Below, one piece after another: positions 16,045-24,372 of a stretch of 39,008 nucleotides of DNA. Each line of letters opens with the position of its first letter. Positions within the stretch are counted from its first letter, which is position 1. The notes under the pieces are model-generated. The model was not told the origin of the DNA, searched no databases, and saw nothing but the letters and a program-made list of their open reading frames with translations. The DNA lies in assembly GCA_031292695.1 (NCBI GenBank), contig JARLGS010000518.1, forward strand, positions 1 through 39,008, read 5' to 3'. Both the position numbers and the translations under genes were made by a program. The DNA comes from Mycobacterium sp. (lineage in GTDB: Bacteria > Actinomycetota > Actinomycetes > Mycobacteriales > Mycobacteriaceae).

Positions 16045-17069
16045 CCGGCTCCATCACGTTCGTCCCCGACATTCTGGTCGGCAATCACCACCACATCGAA
16101 GACGCGGCGCTGGGCAGCGGCTGGGCCACCGGCACGACCGTCGTGCTCGCGCCACCGGGCACCGTCGGCGCGGTCGACGTGCGCGGGGGAGCGCCCGGCA
16201 CTCGCGAGACCGATCTGCTCGATCCGGCCAACAGCGTGCGGCACGTCGACGCGATCGTGCTCACCGGCGGGAGTGCGTACGGGCTGGCTGCCGCCGACGG
16301 CGTCATGACCTGGCTGGAGGAACACGACCGCGGCGTGAAGATGCCCGGCGGCCGGGTGCCGATCGTGCCCGGCGCGGTGATCTTCGACCTGCCTGTCGGA
16401 GCGTGGGCCAATCGTCCGACGGCCGAGTACGGCTACCTGGCGGTCGACAGTGCGGGCACCGAGGTGCCTACCGGCAACCAGGGCGCCGGCGCCGGCGCGC
16501 GGGCCGGGGCGCTCAAGGGTGGGCTCGGCACCGCGTCGGTCACCCTCGACAACGGCGTGACGGTCGGCGCCCTGGTGATCGTGAACGCGGCCGGCAACGT
16601 CGCGGACCCGCAGACCGGACTGCCGTGGTCGGCCGATCAGATCGCCCGGTTCGGGCTGCAGCCCCCGCCCGCCGAACAGATTGAGGCATACCGGAACCGG
16701 CAGAAGGACCCCATGGCGCCGGAGCCGCTCAACACCACCATCGCCGTCGTCGCCACCGACGCGGCGCTGAGCCCGGGCGGCTGCCGGAAGGTGGCGATGG
16801 CCGCGCACAACGGTCTGGCGCACACCATCCGGCCGGCGCACACCGCGATCGACGGCGACACCGTCTTCGCGTTGGCGACCGGACGAATTCACGTCGACCC
16901 GGACCCTGCGACGCCCGAGCAGCTGAGTCCGGAGACCCGGCTGATCACCGAGATCGGCGCGGCCGCGGCCGACGCGCTGGCCACCGCGGTGATGGTCGGG
17001 GTGCTGGCCGCCGAGTCGATCGCCGGAATACCGACCTACCGCGAGCTGTTGCCGGGAGCATTCGGCTAG
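16041..17069 (+). CDS. P1-family (DmpA-like) self-processing peptidase
   Basis: 342 residues of the DmpA/ornithine acetyltransferase-like fold (MEROPS P1). The likely autocleavage site is Asn231-Thr232 in EPLNTTIAVVATDA, with Thr232 becoming the N-terminal nucleophile of the small chain; GSAYGLAAADGV (77-88) forms part of the oxyanion region. It probably acts as an aminopeptidase or beta-peptidyl amidase, with the substrate unknown. GTG 16041 overlaps the DUF2017 stop, and the protein starts MTGSITFVPDILVGNHHH; the longer track start at 15990 would overlap far into the previous gene. Corresponds to Rv1333. Confidence 0.87.
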   Translation: MTGSITFVPDILVGNHHHIEDAALGSGWATGTTVVLAPPGTVGAVDVRGGAPGTRETDLLDPANSVRHVDAIVLTGGSAYGLAAADGVMTWLEEHDRGVKMPGGRVPIVPGAVIFDLPVGAWANRPTAEYGYLAVDSAGTEVPTGNQGAGAGARAGALKGGLGTASVTLDNGVTVGALVIVNAAGNVADPQTGLPWSADQIARFGLQPPPAEQIEAYRNRQKDPMAPEPLNTTIAVVATDAALSPGGCRKVAMAAHNGLAHTIRPAHTAIDGDTVFALATGRIHVDPDPATPEQLSPETRLITEIGAAAADALATAVMVGVLAAESIAGIPTYRELLPGAFG

Positions 17070-17082
17070 GACCCCGGAATCT

Positions 17083-17147
17083 CCGCCGAAACCGCATTCC
17101 AGCAGGAGCGCACTCGCGATTTCGCTGCTGGAATGCAGTTTCGGTGG
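17083..17147. repeat. Long inverted repeat downstream of P1 peptidase gene
   Basis: The arms 17083-17105 and 17125-17147 are 23 nt with 21 matches (core CGAAACYGCATTCCAGCAG), around a 19-nt loop. The transcript would fold into a stable stem that could end the clpS operon, but no U-tract follows. It lies exactly where H37Rv has mec-cysO-cysM. It resembles dispersed mycobacterial intergenic hairpins, which is an impression from memory only. Confidence 0.6.
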
Positions 17148-17227
17148 TGCGGAGTACGCCGGTAGCCTGGATGAAGCAGGGGACGCGTCGGAAGGACAGC
17201 TCTGGGCATGAAGGCAGCGAGCAGCGC

Positions 17228-17887
17228 ATGAGTGCGCAATTGCCGAGCACGTCGTCGCGGCCGAAACCGCCCGCGCCGTGGAAGGTCGGCGGCGTCACCA
17301 TCCTCAGCTTTGTCGCGCTGCTGTACCTCATCGAGGGCTGGGACTCGCTGCACCACCAGGAGCTCAACGCCGACGGCATCCGGCCGCTGGAGACCGACGG
17401 GCTCTGGGGCATCTTGTGGGCACCGTTGCTGCACGCCAACTGGGAGCACCTCGCCGCCAATACCGGCCCGGCCTTGGTGCTCGGCTTCCTGGTGACGCTC
17501 GCCGGGTTGGGTCGGTTCCTGGCGGCCACCCTGATCATCTGGATCGGCGGCGGGCTCGGGACCTGGCTGATCGGCAATATCGGCTCCCCGCCCGGTGTCG
17601 AGTCGGTGCACATCGGGGCTTCGGGACTGATCTTTGGCTGGCTGACCTTCCTGCTCGTGTTCGGGTTCTTCACGCGGCGGGTGTGGCAGATCGTCGTCGG
17701 GATCGTCGTGCTGTTCATCTACGGCGGTGTGCTGTGGGGCGCGCTGCCCGGCACCTTCGGGGTGTCGTGGCAGGGGCATCTGTGCGGTGGCGTCGTCGGC
17801 GTATTTGCCGCGTATTTGCTCAGTAGTCCGGAAAGACAAGCGCGCGAACGGCGTAAGCATTCGACCCTGCCGTCCATTCGGTCGTGA
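17228..17887 (+). CDS. Rhomboid-family intramembrane serine protease
   Basis: 219 residues with six predicted helices. Catalytic dyad: Ser132 in HIGASGLIFGW and His184 in WQGHLCGG. The family's HANWEHLAANT loop is at 69-79. The C-terminus is short, basic and cytoplasmic. It cleaves substrates within the membrane; mycobacterial targets are not established. ATG 17228 (MSAQLPSTSS) is chosen over the track start 17144 because a TAGCCT box at 17163-17168 would start transcription near 17175, giving a short leader. Matches Rv1337, but its H37Rv neighbours cysM and murI are missing on both sides. Confidence 0.88.
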   Translation: MSAQLPSTSSRPKPPAPWKVGGVTILSFVALLYLIEGWDSLHHQELNADGIRPLETDGLWGILWAPLLHANWEHLAANTGPALVLGFLVTLAGLGRFLAATLIIWIGGGLGTWLIGNIGSPPGVESVHIGASGLIFGWLTFLLVFGFFTRRVWQIVVGIVVLFIYGGVLWGALPGTFGVSWQGHLCGGVVGVFAAYLLSSPERQARERRKHSTLPSIRS

Positions 17888-18025
17888 TTTGCTGGAATCG
17901 GCATTAGCCGGGCTGGACGTGACCCGAAGTGCTACCGGCGTCACACCCCGAAAGAATCTTGAAACTGGTCGCCTAAAGGTGCCGTCTTTTCGTCATAGGC
18001 CGTATTGACGTGGCAAGCTAGGGGT
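17888..18025. other. Short intergenic region where murI is expected
   Basis: 138 bases with no coding signal. In H37Rv the glutamate racemase gene murI (Rv1338) lies between the rhomboid and Rv1339 genes. Here there is only room for a promoter: TTGACG at 18005 and TAGGGG at 18019 are visible but poorly spaced. No fragment of a MurI motif was noticed. Confidence 0.6.
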
Positions 18026-18793
18026 GTGCGCCTCACCATTCTCGGTTGCTCCGGCAGCGTGGGTGGGCCGGATTCTCCGGCCTCGGGCTATCTGCTGACC
18101 GCACCGGACACCGTGCCGATGGTCATCGACTTCGGCGGCGGGGTGCTCGGCGCGCTGCAGCGTCATGCCGACCCGGGCGATGTGAATGTATTGCTGTCGC
18201 ATCTGCATGCCGACCACTGTTTGGATCTGCCGGGTCTGTTCGTCTGGCGGCGGTACCACCCGAATCCTCCGGTCGAGCGCGCGTTGATGTACGGGCCGGC
18301 CAACACCTGGCACCGGCTGGGTGCGGCGTCTTCACCCGAGGGCGGCGAGATCGACGACATCAGCGACATCTTCGATCTGCAGACGTGGGTCGACGGCAAG
18401 TCGGTCGACATCGGCTCGCTGACGGTGACGCCGCGCTTGGTATGCCACCCGACCGAGTCGTACGGCATGCGGTTCACCGATCCGTCCGGCGCGACGCTGG
18501 TGTACTCGGCTGACACCGGCTACTGCGATGCGCTGGTCGACCTGGCGCGCGGCGCCGACGTGTTCCTCTGCGAGGCATCCTGGACGCACGCGCCAGACCG
18601 TCCGCCGCGGCTTCACCTTTCCGGCACCGACGCCGGGCGAGCGGCCCGCGAGGCCGGCGTCGGCGAGCTGCTGCTGACTCACATTCCACCGTGGACGTCG
18701 CGCGAAGACGTCATCAGCGAGGCCAAGGCCGAGTTCGACGGGCCGGTGCACGCCGTCGTGTGCAACGAGTCGTTCGACATCACTCGCGGGTAA
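18026..18793 (+). CDS. Metallo-beta-lactamase-fold phosphodiesterase (Rv1339-like)
   Basis: 255 residues with the MBL metal site: LSHLHADHCLDL (HxHxDH), downstream His in VCHPTE, Asp in YSADTGYCD and a terminal His in LLTHIPPW. Rv1339 has been reported as an atypical cAMP phosphodiesterase; related proteins are called RNase Z-like. GTG 18026 gives MRLTILGCSGSVGGPDSPASG, matching the conserved N-terminus; the track TTG at 18005 lies in the promoter. The gene is followed 49 bases later by rph, whose own promoter starts inside that gap. Confidence 0.88.
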   Translation: MRLTILGCSGSVGGPDSPASGYLLTAPDTVPMVIDFGGGVLGALQRHADPGDVNVLLSHLHADHCLDLPGLFVWRRYHPNPPVERALMYGPANTWHRLGAASSPEGGEIDDISDIFDLQTWVDGKSVDIGSLTVTPRLVCHPTESYGMRFTDPSGATLVYSADTGYCDALVDLARGADVFLCEASWTHAPDRPPRLHLSGTDAGRAAREAGVGELLLTHIPPWTSREDVISEAKAEFDGPVHAVVCNESFDITRG

Positions 18794-18830
18794 GCCTGGG
18801 TAAGTCGAGGCCCCGCCACACGTGGGCCGC

Positions 18831-18836
18831 TAGGGT
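18831..18836 (+). promoter_or_regulatory. -10 element of rph, leaderless
   Basis: TAGGGT followed by six bases and the GTG of rph. This fits the mycobacterial leaderless pattern, with transcription starting at the G of the start codon. Confidence 0.55.
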
Positions 18837-18842
18837 TGTCGG

Positions 18843-19625
18843 GTGTCCCGACGAGAAGACGGTCGCCTTGACGACGAACTCCGCCCGGTAAAGATCACCC
18901 GAGGTTTCACTTCGCATCCCGCCGGTTCGGTGTTGGTGGAGTTCGGCCAGACCCGGGTCATGTGTACGGCCTCGGTGTCCGAGGGGGTGCCGCGCTGGCG
19001 TAAGGGTTCCGGGTTGGGCTGGCTGACCGCCGAATACGCGATGCTGCCGGCCGCCACCCACGACCGCTCCGACCGCGAGTCGGTGAAGGGCCGCGTCGGT
19101 GGCCGGACCCAGGAGATCAGCCGGTTGATCGGCCGCTCGCTGCGGGCGTGCATCGACCTGAGTGCGCTGGGCGAGAACACCATCGCCATCGACTGCGATG
19201 TGCTGCAGGCCGACGGTGGCACCCGGACCGCAGCGATCACGGGTGCCTATGTGGCGTTGGCTGACGCGGTGACGTATCTGGCCGCCGCGGGCCGGTTGAA
19301 GGATCCCCGTCCGCTGTCGTGTGCGATCGCCGCAGTGTCGGTCGGTGTGGTCGACGGCCGGGTCCGTACGGATCTGCCCTACGTCGAGGATTCGCGGGCC
19401 GAGGTCGACATGAACGTGGTGGCCACCGATACCGGGACCCTGGTCGAGGTGCAGGGCACCGGCGAAGGCGCGACGTTCCCGCGCTCGACGCTCGACAAGC
19501 TGCTCGATGCGGCGCTGGCCGCGTGCGAGGAGCTGTTCGCGTTGCAGCGGGCCGCACTGGAACTGCCGTACCCGGGCGAGCTGCCGGAGCCGTCCGGGCC
19601 GGCCAAGAAGGCATTTGGTGCCTGA
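18843..19625 (+). CDS. rph: Ribonuclease PH
   Basis: Phosphorolytic 3'-5' exoribonuclease that trims tRNA precursors. 260 residues: the N-terminal RxDGR segment ([15 protein letters not shown]), [43 protein letters not shown] and the catalytic [22 protein letters not shown] 18843 is fixed by the leaderless -10 at 18831. It overlaps rdgB by eight bases, as in Rv1340-Rv1341. Confidence 0.96.
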   Translation: MSRREDGRLDDELRPVKITRGFTSHPAGSVLVEFGQTRVMCTASVSEGVPRWRKGSGLGWLTAEYAMLPAATHDRSDRESVKGRVGGRTQEISRLIGRSLRACIDLSALGENTIAIDCDVLQADGGTRTAAITGAYVALADAVTYLAAAGRLKDPRPLSCAIAAVSVGVVDGRVRTDLPYVEDSRAEVDMNVVATDTGTLVEVQGTGEGATFPRSTLDKLLDAALAACEELFALQRAALELPYPGELPEPSGPAKKAFGA

Positions 19626-20223
19626 GCTGCTGGTTGCCTCACGCAATGTGAAGAAGCTGGCTGAGCTTCGCCGGGTGTTGGACGCCGCCGGGATCACCGG
19701 TCTGACGTTGTTGTCGTTGGACGACGTGCCGCCGTTTTCGGAGGCGCCCGAGACCGGGGCGACGTTCGAGGAGAACGCGTTGGCCAAGGCTCGCGACGGT
19801 TTTGCGGCCACCGGAATTGCTTGTGTCGCAGACGATTCCGGGGTTTCGGTCGAGGCGCTGAACGGTATGCCCGGGGTGTTGTCGGCTCGGTGGGCCGGGC
19901 GACACGGGGACGACGTGGCGAACCTGGAGCTGCTGCTGGGGCAAATGGCCGACGTACCGGACGCGCGCCGGGGTGCCGCATTCGTCTCGTGCTGTGCGCT
20001 GGTTTCGGCGTCGGGTGCTGGTGTCGTGCGTGGCGAGTGGCCGGGGGCTATTGCGCGGGCGCCGCGCGGTGCCGGTGGGTTCGGGTATGACCCGGTGTTC
20101 GTGCCATCGGGTGGTTCGCTGTCCGCCGCTGAGCTGACGCCTGCCGAGAAGGATGCGGCGTCGCACCGGGGTCGGGCGTTGGCTCAGTTGGTGCCGGCGC
20201 TGCGGGAGTTGGCGCAGGCTTGA
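19618..20223 (+). CDS. rdgB: Non-canonical purine NTP pyrophosphatase (ITP/XTP)
   Basis: Hydrolyses dITP and XTP to keep deaminated purines out of nucleic acids. 201 residues: [20 protein letters not shown] (the SxNxxK nucleotide-binding motif), [35 protein letters not shown] and [14 protein letters not shown] 19618 lies inside rph; the track start 19507 is not supported. Translational coupling with rph is likely. Corresponds to Rv1341. Confidence 0.95.
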   Translation: MPELLVASRNVKKLAELRRVLDAAGITGLTLLSLDDVPPFSEAPETGATFEENALAKARDGFAATGIACVADDSGVSVEALNGMPGVLSARWAGRHGDDVANLELLLGQMADVPDARRGAAFVSCCALVSASGAGVVRGEWPGAIARAPRGAGGFGYDPVFVPSGGSLSAAELTPAEKDAASHRGRALAQLVPALRELAQA

Positions 20224-20315
20224 GCCGCGCCTTGGGGTTGGCGTCTGCGCGCTGTGGTTCGCGAGTCACAGGCGCCCCAGCCGTCTCTGGCCGAAACTGG
20301 GATGGTTCTGCCCGC

Positions 20316-20924
20316 CTATTTGCGACAAATCGGGTCGGCCAGATAGCCGTCGATGAAGTCGTGCAGCGCGGGCGCAAGGTTGGCGACGCCCGAGTCGTTG
20401 AGCTTGGCCAGCAGGATGATGCCCTGATATTGCGCCAGTAGCGCGTGTGCGAGCTGATCGGCATTGGTGCCCGGGCGAAGCGCACCGGCGGCGTCGGCCT
20501 CGCGGCAGATGACCGCGAGGTGGTGCTCCATCGCACCCAGAATCTGCGCCAGGTGTTGGCGCACGTCGTCGTCGGTGGTGGATAGTTCGGCGGCGAAATT
20601 GCCGAACGGGCAGCCCACCGCGCGGCCGAATTGGGCTTCGAGCGCGGACTGGATGACGCCGATGGCGTCGGGTACCGCGTGGAGTTTTTGTGCCGGCGTA
20701 TCGGTGGGGGAGCCGGCGAGTTGCCGCTGAAACACGGTGGCGTGCTGGTCGATGACCGCTTTGGCCAGTTCGGATTTCGACGAAAAGTAGTGGTAGAAGC
20801 TGCCTTTGCGGATGTCGGCCGCGCGGCACAGTTCGTCGACGCCAACGGCTTGATAGCTGCGTTCGAGGAAGAGCCGGGCGGCGGTCGCCACCAGGCGTTC
20901 GCGGGCGTCGGAACTTCGGGGCAC
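20316..20924 (-). CDS. TetR-family transcriptional regulator
   Basis: 202 residues. The N-terminal helix-turn-helix domain is typical: ARERLVATAARLFLERSYQAVGVDELCRAADIRKGSFYHYFSSKSELAKAVI. The C-terminal ligand domain has GCPFGNFAAELS, as in YcdC-like members. GTG 20924 is six bases after a TAGTCT box with TTGACC 18 bp further up, so the start is well supported. It is divergent from a haloalkane dehalogenase gene across a shared palindrome. It probably represses itself and the dehalogenase, and is released by a substrate or product. Confidence 0.9.
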   Translation of the reverse strand: MPRSSDARERLVATAARLFLERSYQAVGVDELCRAADIRKGSFYHYFSSKSELAKAVIDQHATVFQRQLAGSPTDTPAQKLHAVPDAIGVIQSALEAQFGRAVGCPFGNFAAELSTTDDDVRQHLAQILGAMEHHLAVICREADAAGALRPGTNADQLAHALLAQYQGIILLAKLNDSGVANLAPALHDFIDGYLADPICRK

Positions 20925-20930
20925 CGGTGC

Positions 20931-20974
20931 AGACTAACTAATAGTTGACCGGTCGGTCAACACGAGGCTAGGTT
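20931..20974. promoter_or_regulatory. Back-to-back leaderless promoters with shared TetR operator
   Basis: The palindrome GTTGACC-GGTC-GGTCAAC (20944-20961) supplies TTGACC as the -35 on each strand. On plus: TTGACC, 18 bp, TAGGTT (20969-20974), six bases, ATG 20981. On minus: TTGACC, 18 bp, TAGTCT (20936-20931), six bases, GTG 20924. A repressor on the palindrome would cover both -35 boxes. Confidence 0.75.
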
Positions 20975-20980
20975 TGCGAC

Positions 20981-21871
20981 ATGACTGCCACCACTGAGGT
21001 TTTCCGTACCCCCGACGAACGGTTCGCGAACCTGCCGGGCTACGACTTCGCCCCGAACTACGTCGACGTCGACGGATTGCGAATGCACTACCTGGACGAG
21101 GGGCCGCGCGACGGGACGCCGATCGTGTGTTTCCACGGCGAGCCGACCTGGGCGTACCTGTACCGAAAGATGATCGGCCCATTCGTGGCGGCCGGGCATC
21201 GCGTGATCGTGCCGGATTACGCGGGCTTCGGTCGGTCGGACAAGCCCACCGATCGGCGGTGGTACAGCTACGACCGGCATACCGAACTGGTCACCCGCGT
21301 GCTCGGCGGTCTGGACTTGAGCGACGCCACCGTCGTCGTGCAGGACTGGGGCGGGCCCATCGGGTTGCGGTGGGCGATGGAGAACGCTGATCGCGTCGGC
21401 GCGTTGGCGATCTTCAACACCGGGCTGTTCACCGGCCGGGTGTCCAAGGGCTTCATGGCGTGGCGGGACTTCGCCGAGAAGAATCCCGATCTGCCGGTCG
21501 GCTTCGTGATTCAGGGCGCCACCGCGACCGAGCTTCCGCCCGAGGTGGTCGCAGCCTACGACGCGCCGTTCCCCACCGTTGAGTCCAAGGCCGGTGCCGC
21601 CCAGTTCCCGCTCCTGGTGCCGACCACCGAGGACGCGGTCGGCGCCGCCGAGATGAGTGCCGTCACCGACGCACTATCGCGATGGCAGAAGCCCGCCCTG
21701 GTCGCGTTCTCCGACGGGGACCCGGTGTTCCCGTATCCCCGTGCGGGAGAAGCGTTTTGCGATCTGATCCCGACGGTCGCCGAGCAGGTGCGTATCGAGG
21801 GTGCGTCGCACTTCCTGCAGGAGGATCAGGGCGAGCGGTTGGCGACCGAGGTGCTCAAGCACCTCGGCTGA
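20981..21871 (+). CDS. Haloalkane dehalogenase (alpha/beta hydrolase, HLD-I type)
   Basis: Hydrolyses carbon-halogen bonds of haloalkanes to alcohol and halide. 296 residues with nucleophile Asp122 in VVVQDWGGPIG and halide-stabilising Trp123, oxyanion region CFHGEPTWAYLYR (50-62), acid Asp247 in FSDGDPVFP and base His277 in EGASHFLQ. This order (Asp, Asp, His) fits subfamily HLD-I (DhlA/DhmA-like). ATG 20981 follows TAGGTT by six bases. It is under the control of the divergent TetR. It ends five bases before the converging DUF3817 gene. Natural substrate unknown. Confidence 0.87.
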   Translation: MTATTEVFRTPDERFANLPGYDFAPNYVDVDGLRMHYLDEGPRDGTPIVCFHGEPTWAYLYRKMIGPFVAAGHRVIVPDYAGFGRSDKPTDRRWYSYDRHTELVTRVLGGLDLSDATVVVQDWGGPIGLRWAMENADRVGALAIFNTGLFTGRVSKGFMAWRDFAEKNPDLPVGFVIQGATATELPPEVVAAYDAPFPTVESKAGAAQFPLLVPTTEDAVGAAEMSAVTDALSRWQKPALVAFSDGDPVFPYPRAGEAFCDLIPTVAEQVRIEGASHFLQEDQGERLATEVLKHLG

Positions 21872-21876
21872 GGCTG

Positions 21877-22215
21877 TCAGACGTCGAAGCGCTTCCGCAC
21901 GTCTTCGGTGCGGAAGTGCTCGACGATGATGCCGAGCAGCGGGACAGTACCGGCGAAGAGGGTGCCGATGGTCTGGCCGAGGGGCCAGCGGACCTTGACC
22001 GCCAGGTTGAACGTGCACAGCAGGTAGATGAAGTACACCCAGCCGTGCACGATGCCGATCCAGTTCAGGCTGGCGTCGTTGAAGATGTAGTGCATGACCA
22101 GCTCGTAGCAGAGGGCGATGAGCCAGATCCCGGTCGCCCAGGCCATCACGCGGTAGGCGGTCAGCGCCTTGCGGATGGAGTCTTTGGACACGGTGGTCGG
22201 CTGCGACTCGGTCAT
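21877..22215 (-). CDS. DUF3817 integral membrane protein (Rv1342c-like)
   Basis: 112 residues with three predicted helices (about 22-43, 53-73 and 80-100). Family features: YRVMAWATGIWLIALCYELV, then NWIGIVHGWVYFIYLL, then GTLFAGTVPLLGIIVEHF. Function unknown. ATG 22215 overlaps the lprD stop (ATGA), so the pair is coupled, as in Rv1343c-Rv1342c. The track ORF to 22503 runs through lprD in another frame. Confidence 0.88.
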   Translation of the reverse strand: MTESQPTTVSKDSIRKALTAYRVMAWATGIWLIALCYELVMHYIFNDASLNWIGIVHGWVYFIYLLCTFNLAVKVRWPLGQTIGTLFAGTVPLLGIIVEHFRTEDVRKRFDV

Positions 22216-22583
22216 GTGGTGGTCCTGTCCTGTTTGTCGTTCTTGGCCAGTTCGGCCAGGTAGGCGTTGTATTCGTTGAGCGTCGGGTCCGCGGTGTCCT
22301 TGGCGGCCGCCGGGCGCTCGGGGAGCAGGCCCGCGGGGATTTCGGTTGGCTCGGTCTTGGGCTGTTGCTGGGGTGGGGCTTCTTCGTAGCGGACGAACTT
22401 GTAGTAGCCGTAGAAGCAGAACGCGCCGAACATCGGCCACTGCAGCGCATAGCCCAGGTTCTGGAACGTGCCCGAGTTGGACTGGAATCGCGACCACTGC
22501 CACCAGGCCAGGGCCATGCAGCCCAGGGCGGCGACGGTCACCAGCATGATGAGCGCCGGCCTCCTACGCCGTGTAGTGGACAT
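22212..22583 (-). CDS. lprD: LprD-like membrane protein
   Basis: 123 residues, MSTTRRRRPALIMLVTVAALGCMALAWWQW.., followed by a second hydrophobic stretch ALQWPMFGAFCFYGYYKF and a soluble, Pro-rich C-terminus (AEIPAG-like LLPERP.. and NEYNAYLAELAKND). The name follows Rv1343c. The lipobox is poor (AALGC has Ala at -3 and Leu at -2), so a two-helix membrane protein may be the truer description. ATG 22583 follows TACCGT by six bases, suggesting leaderless expression. Translationally coupled to the DUF3817 gene. Confidence 0.85.
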   Translation of the reverse strand: MSTTRRRRPALIMLVTVAALGCMALAWWQWSRFQSNSGTFQNLGYALQWPMFGAFCFYGYYKFVRYEEAPPQQQPKTEPTEIPAGLLPERPAAAKDTADPTLNEYNAYLAELAKNDKQDRTTT

Positions 22584-22589
22584 ACGGCA

Positions 22590-22595
22590 ACGGTA
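22590..22595 (-). promoter_or_regulatory. -10 element of lprD-DUF3817 operon, leaderless
   Basis: TACCGT on the minus strand, six bases before ATG 22583. No clear -35 hexamer. Confidence 0.5.
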
Positions 22596-22786
22596 CCGCG
22601 CAGGGGTTTGGGCTGACGAACTCGGCGAGGCTATTGAACTGGGCCTCGACCTAGATTGCTGATTGCGGATGAGCGGTTCCTAATCGGCCTACGCTGCGAC
22701 GCGGGGGCATTCCTCGGTTCAGCACTGGCGGGTTGGTCGAAGCCCGGCAGATCCTCGTGCTCAGATGGGTCGAAGGGGGCGGCGAA

Positions 22787-24307
22787 GTGTCTGACCCGAA
22801 GAGACCTCCACCAAAGAAGCTGGTAAAGCGCTCGCCGCCGGGCACCGTCTCGGCCCCAAGCGACTCCAACTGGCCAAAGAAAGCTTCGCCGTCGCTTTTC
22901 AGTCGGACGCTGCGAGCTCGAGACGCATTCGGCCTCCGAGTGGTCGGTCCGATCATCTTTGTGGGTGCGCTCCTCCTCGCTGGGCTGCTTATCGTTTACG
23001 GACTCCGGGTGTGGCCGTTTCACGACGCGCCCGTTGTCCATACACCGACGACGTCTCAGGCGATCGACGTCACCATTCCCGACGACGTCGGCCAGTCCGC
23101 GCGCAGCACCACTACGCCTTCGAAGGACCCGCCGCCACCGGTTACGCCTTCCAAGGACCCGCCGCCACCTATTGCGCCGCGGGAGGGTGGGAAGCCGTCC
23201 GCCCCGGCTTCCGGTGAGCCTCCACCGCACAAGCTGGTCACGGTGGAGGTTCCAGGAGCTGTTTTCGACCGATTGGGGCCGCAGCCTGATACCGGGCCGA
23301 CGGCGCCCCAGGTAGCTGCCGCTGCCGTCGGAGTCAGCATCATCGTCGCCCTTCTTGCGCTCTTTGGTGTGTTGCGGACGGTCAGAGGTAAGTGGGTCGA
23401 TGATCAGCTTGCCGACATATGGGAGCGGTTCCAGTGGATCATCGACCAGCCGCGCTACGAATTCTTCAATCCGCTTGATAGGGGAACGATCCTCGCCGGC
23501 CTTGCAAAGCGAGCTGAGTTGTTCAAGGACGGTGACCTTCGGCGCGTCATCGATCACTTCCAGCTGGAAGTCCTCGATAGGCTTGCCAAACAAAGAGGCG
23601 ATGATCCGCAGGCTATCCCCGCGGAGCAAATGGACGAGTACCTCAAACTTTTGCTGAGCTCTCGGGCAGTGCCCCCGGTCATCGCGCACCGGGCCGCGCA
23701 TCTACAGGACGGGCGCATATCTGGCGCGGCGCAACAGGAATACAGTGGCCCGGCCACAGCGACTTCGCCGAGCGCGCCTGGCGCCGGGGATGGTGGCGCC
23801 AGGTCGCGTGTCGCCGTCAGCCCGACAGCCGGCCCAGCGCGGCCGACCTCGCTGCCGACATCTAAGGACGCCGTCGAACAACTCTGCGACGATTTCACCC
23901 GACAACTGCAGGACGCCGTCACCCAGGGGCCGAAAGCAGCAGGGCTGCACAGCGATTACCTCGACAGCGAAACCATGGACGCCATCAACGCGGTCGCAGC
24001 CCAACACCCACACGCCGCCCCGGAGTCGATCACCAACGCACTCGGCGAGTTTCAGCTGCAGCTGGACGGCACCCACTACAAGGAGCGCGAGGCCGTGTGG
24101 CGCGCAGCCAAGGCAGGTGAAATCGCCTCCACCGTCACCACTATGGAGCTCACTGAGACAACCACCGCAGCCAGAGCGGTCGCCGTGCCGCGCACGGTTG
24201 AAATCGTGTTGCCCGACTACGCCGCAGCCCGGGCATGGGTGATGCGCAATCGTCGGTACCCGTTCCTGTCGCGCATCTATGTCGAGACGGTTTTCAACAC
24301 TCCCTGA
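22787..24307 (+). CDS. Two-helix membrane protein of unknown function
   Basis: 506 residues, not recognised. GTG 22787 has AAGGGGG seven bases upstream; the track GTG/ATG-equivalent at 22733 is upstream of that site. Layout: basic Pro/Lys-rich N-terminus (cytoplasmic), helix about 53-74, a roughly 100-residue Pro/Thr/Ser-rich loop with TPSKDPPPP twice, helix about 175-196, then a charged cytoplasmic part with a helical region (DDQLADIWERFQWIIDQPRY..LDRLAKQRGDDPQAI), a low-complexity linker and a C-terminal domain (about 345-506). It stands alone between lprD and tRNA-Leu with no matching H37Rv gene I recall, so it looks like accessory DNA. Confidence 0.72.
   Translation: MSDPKRPPPKKLVKRSPPGTVSAPSDSNWPKKASPSLFSRTLRARDAFGLRVVGPIIFVGALLLAGLLIVYGLRVWPFHDAPVVHTPTTSQAIDVTIPDDVGQSARSTTTPSKDPPPPVTPSKDPPPPIAPREGGKPSAPASGEPPPHKLVTVEVPGAVFDRLGPQPDTGPTAPQVAAAAVGVSIIVALLALFGVLRTVRGKWVDDQLADIWERFQWIIDQPRYEFFNPLDRGTILAGLAKRAELFKDGDLRRVIDHFQLEVLDRLAKQRGDDPQAIPAEQMDEYLKLLLSSRAVPPVIAHRAAHLQDGRISGAAQQEYSGPATATSPSAPGAGDGGARSRVAVSPTAGPARPTSLPTSKDAVEQLCDDFTRQLQDAVTQGPKAAGLHSDYLDSETMDAINAVAAQHPHAAPESITNALGEFQLQLDGTHYKEREAVWRAAKAGEIASTVTTMELTETTTAARAVAVPRTVEIVLPDYAAARAWVMRNRRYPFLSRIYVETVFNTP
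23113..23169 (+). repeat. Tandem 30-bp repeat, two copies, in Pro-rich loop
   Basis: Two near-identical 27-nt stretches (TACGCCTTCGAAGGACCCG.. and TACGCCTTCCAAGGACCCG..) start 30 nt apart, giving TPSKDPPPP twice. This is in-frame expansion of the extracytoplasmic linker. Confidence 0.85.
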
Positions 24308-24372
24308 GCGCAGGCGGGGTAGCAGCCTCCCACGGGTTCGTGGACTGTGACGCCAGGTACGATCGGGGTGCT

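Noticed and set aside
22540-22560. Lipoprotein signal in LprD
   Set aside because: The AALGC sequence does not fit the lipobox well, so lipidation is not asserted despite the inherited name.
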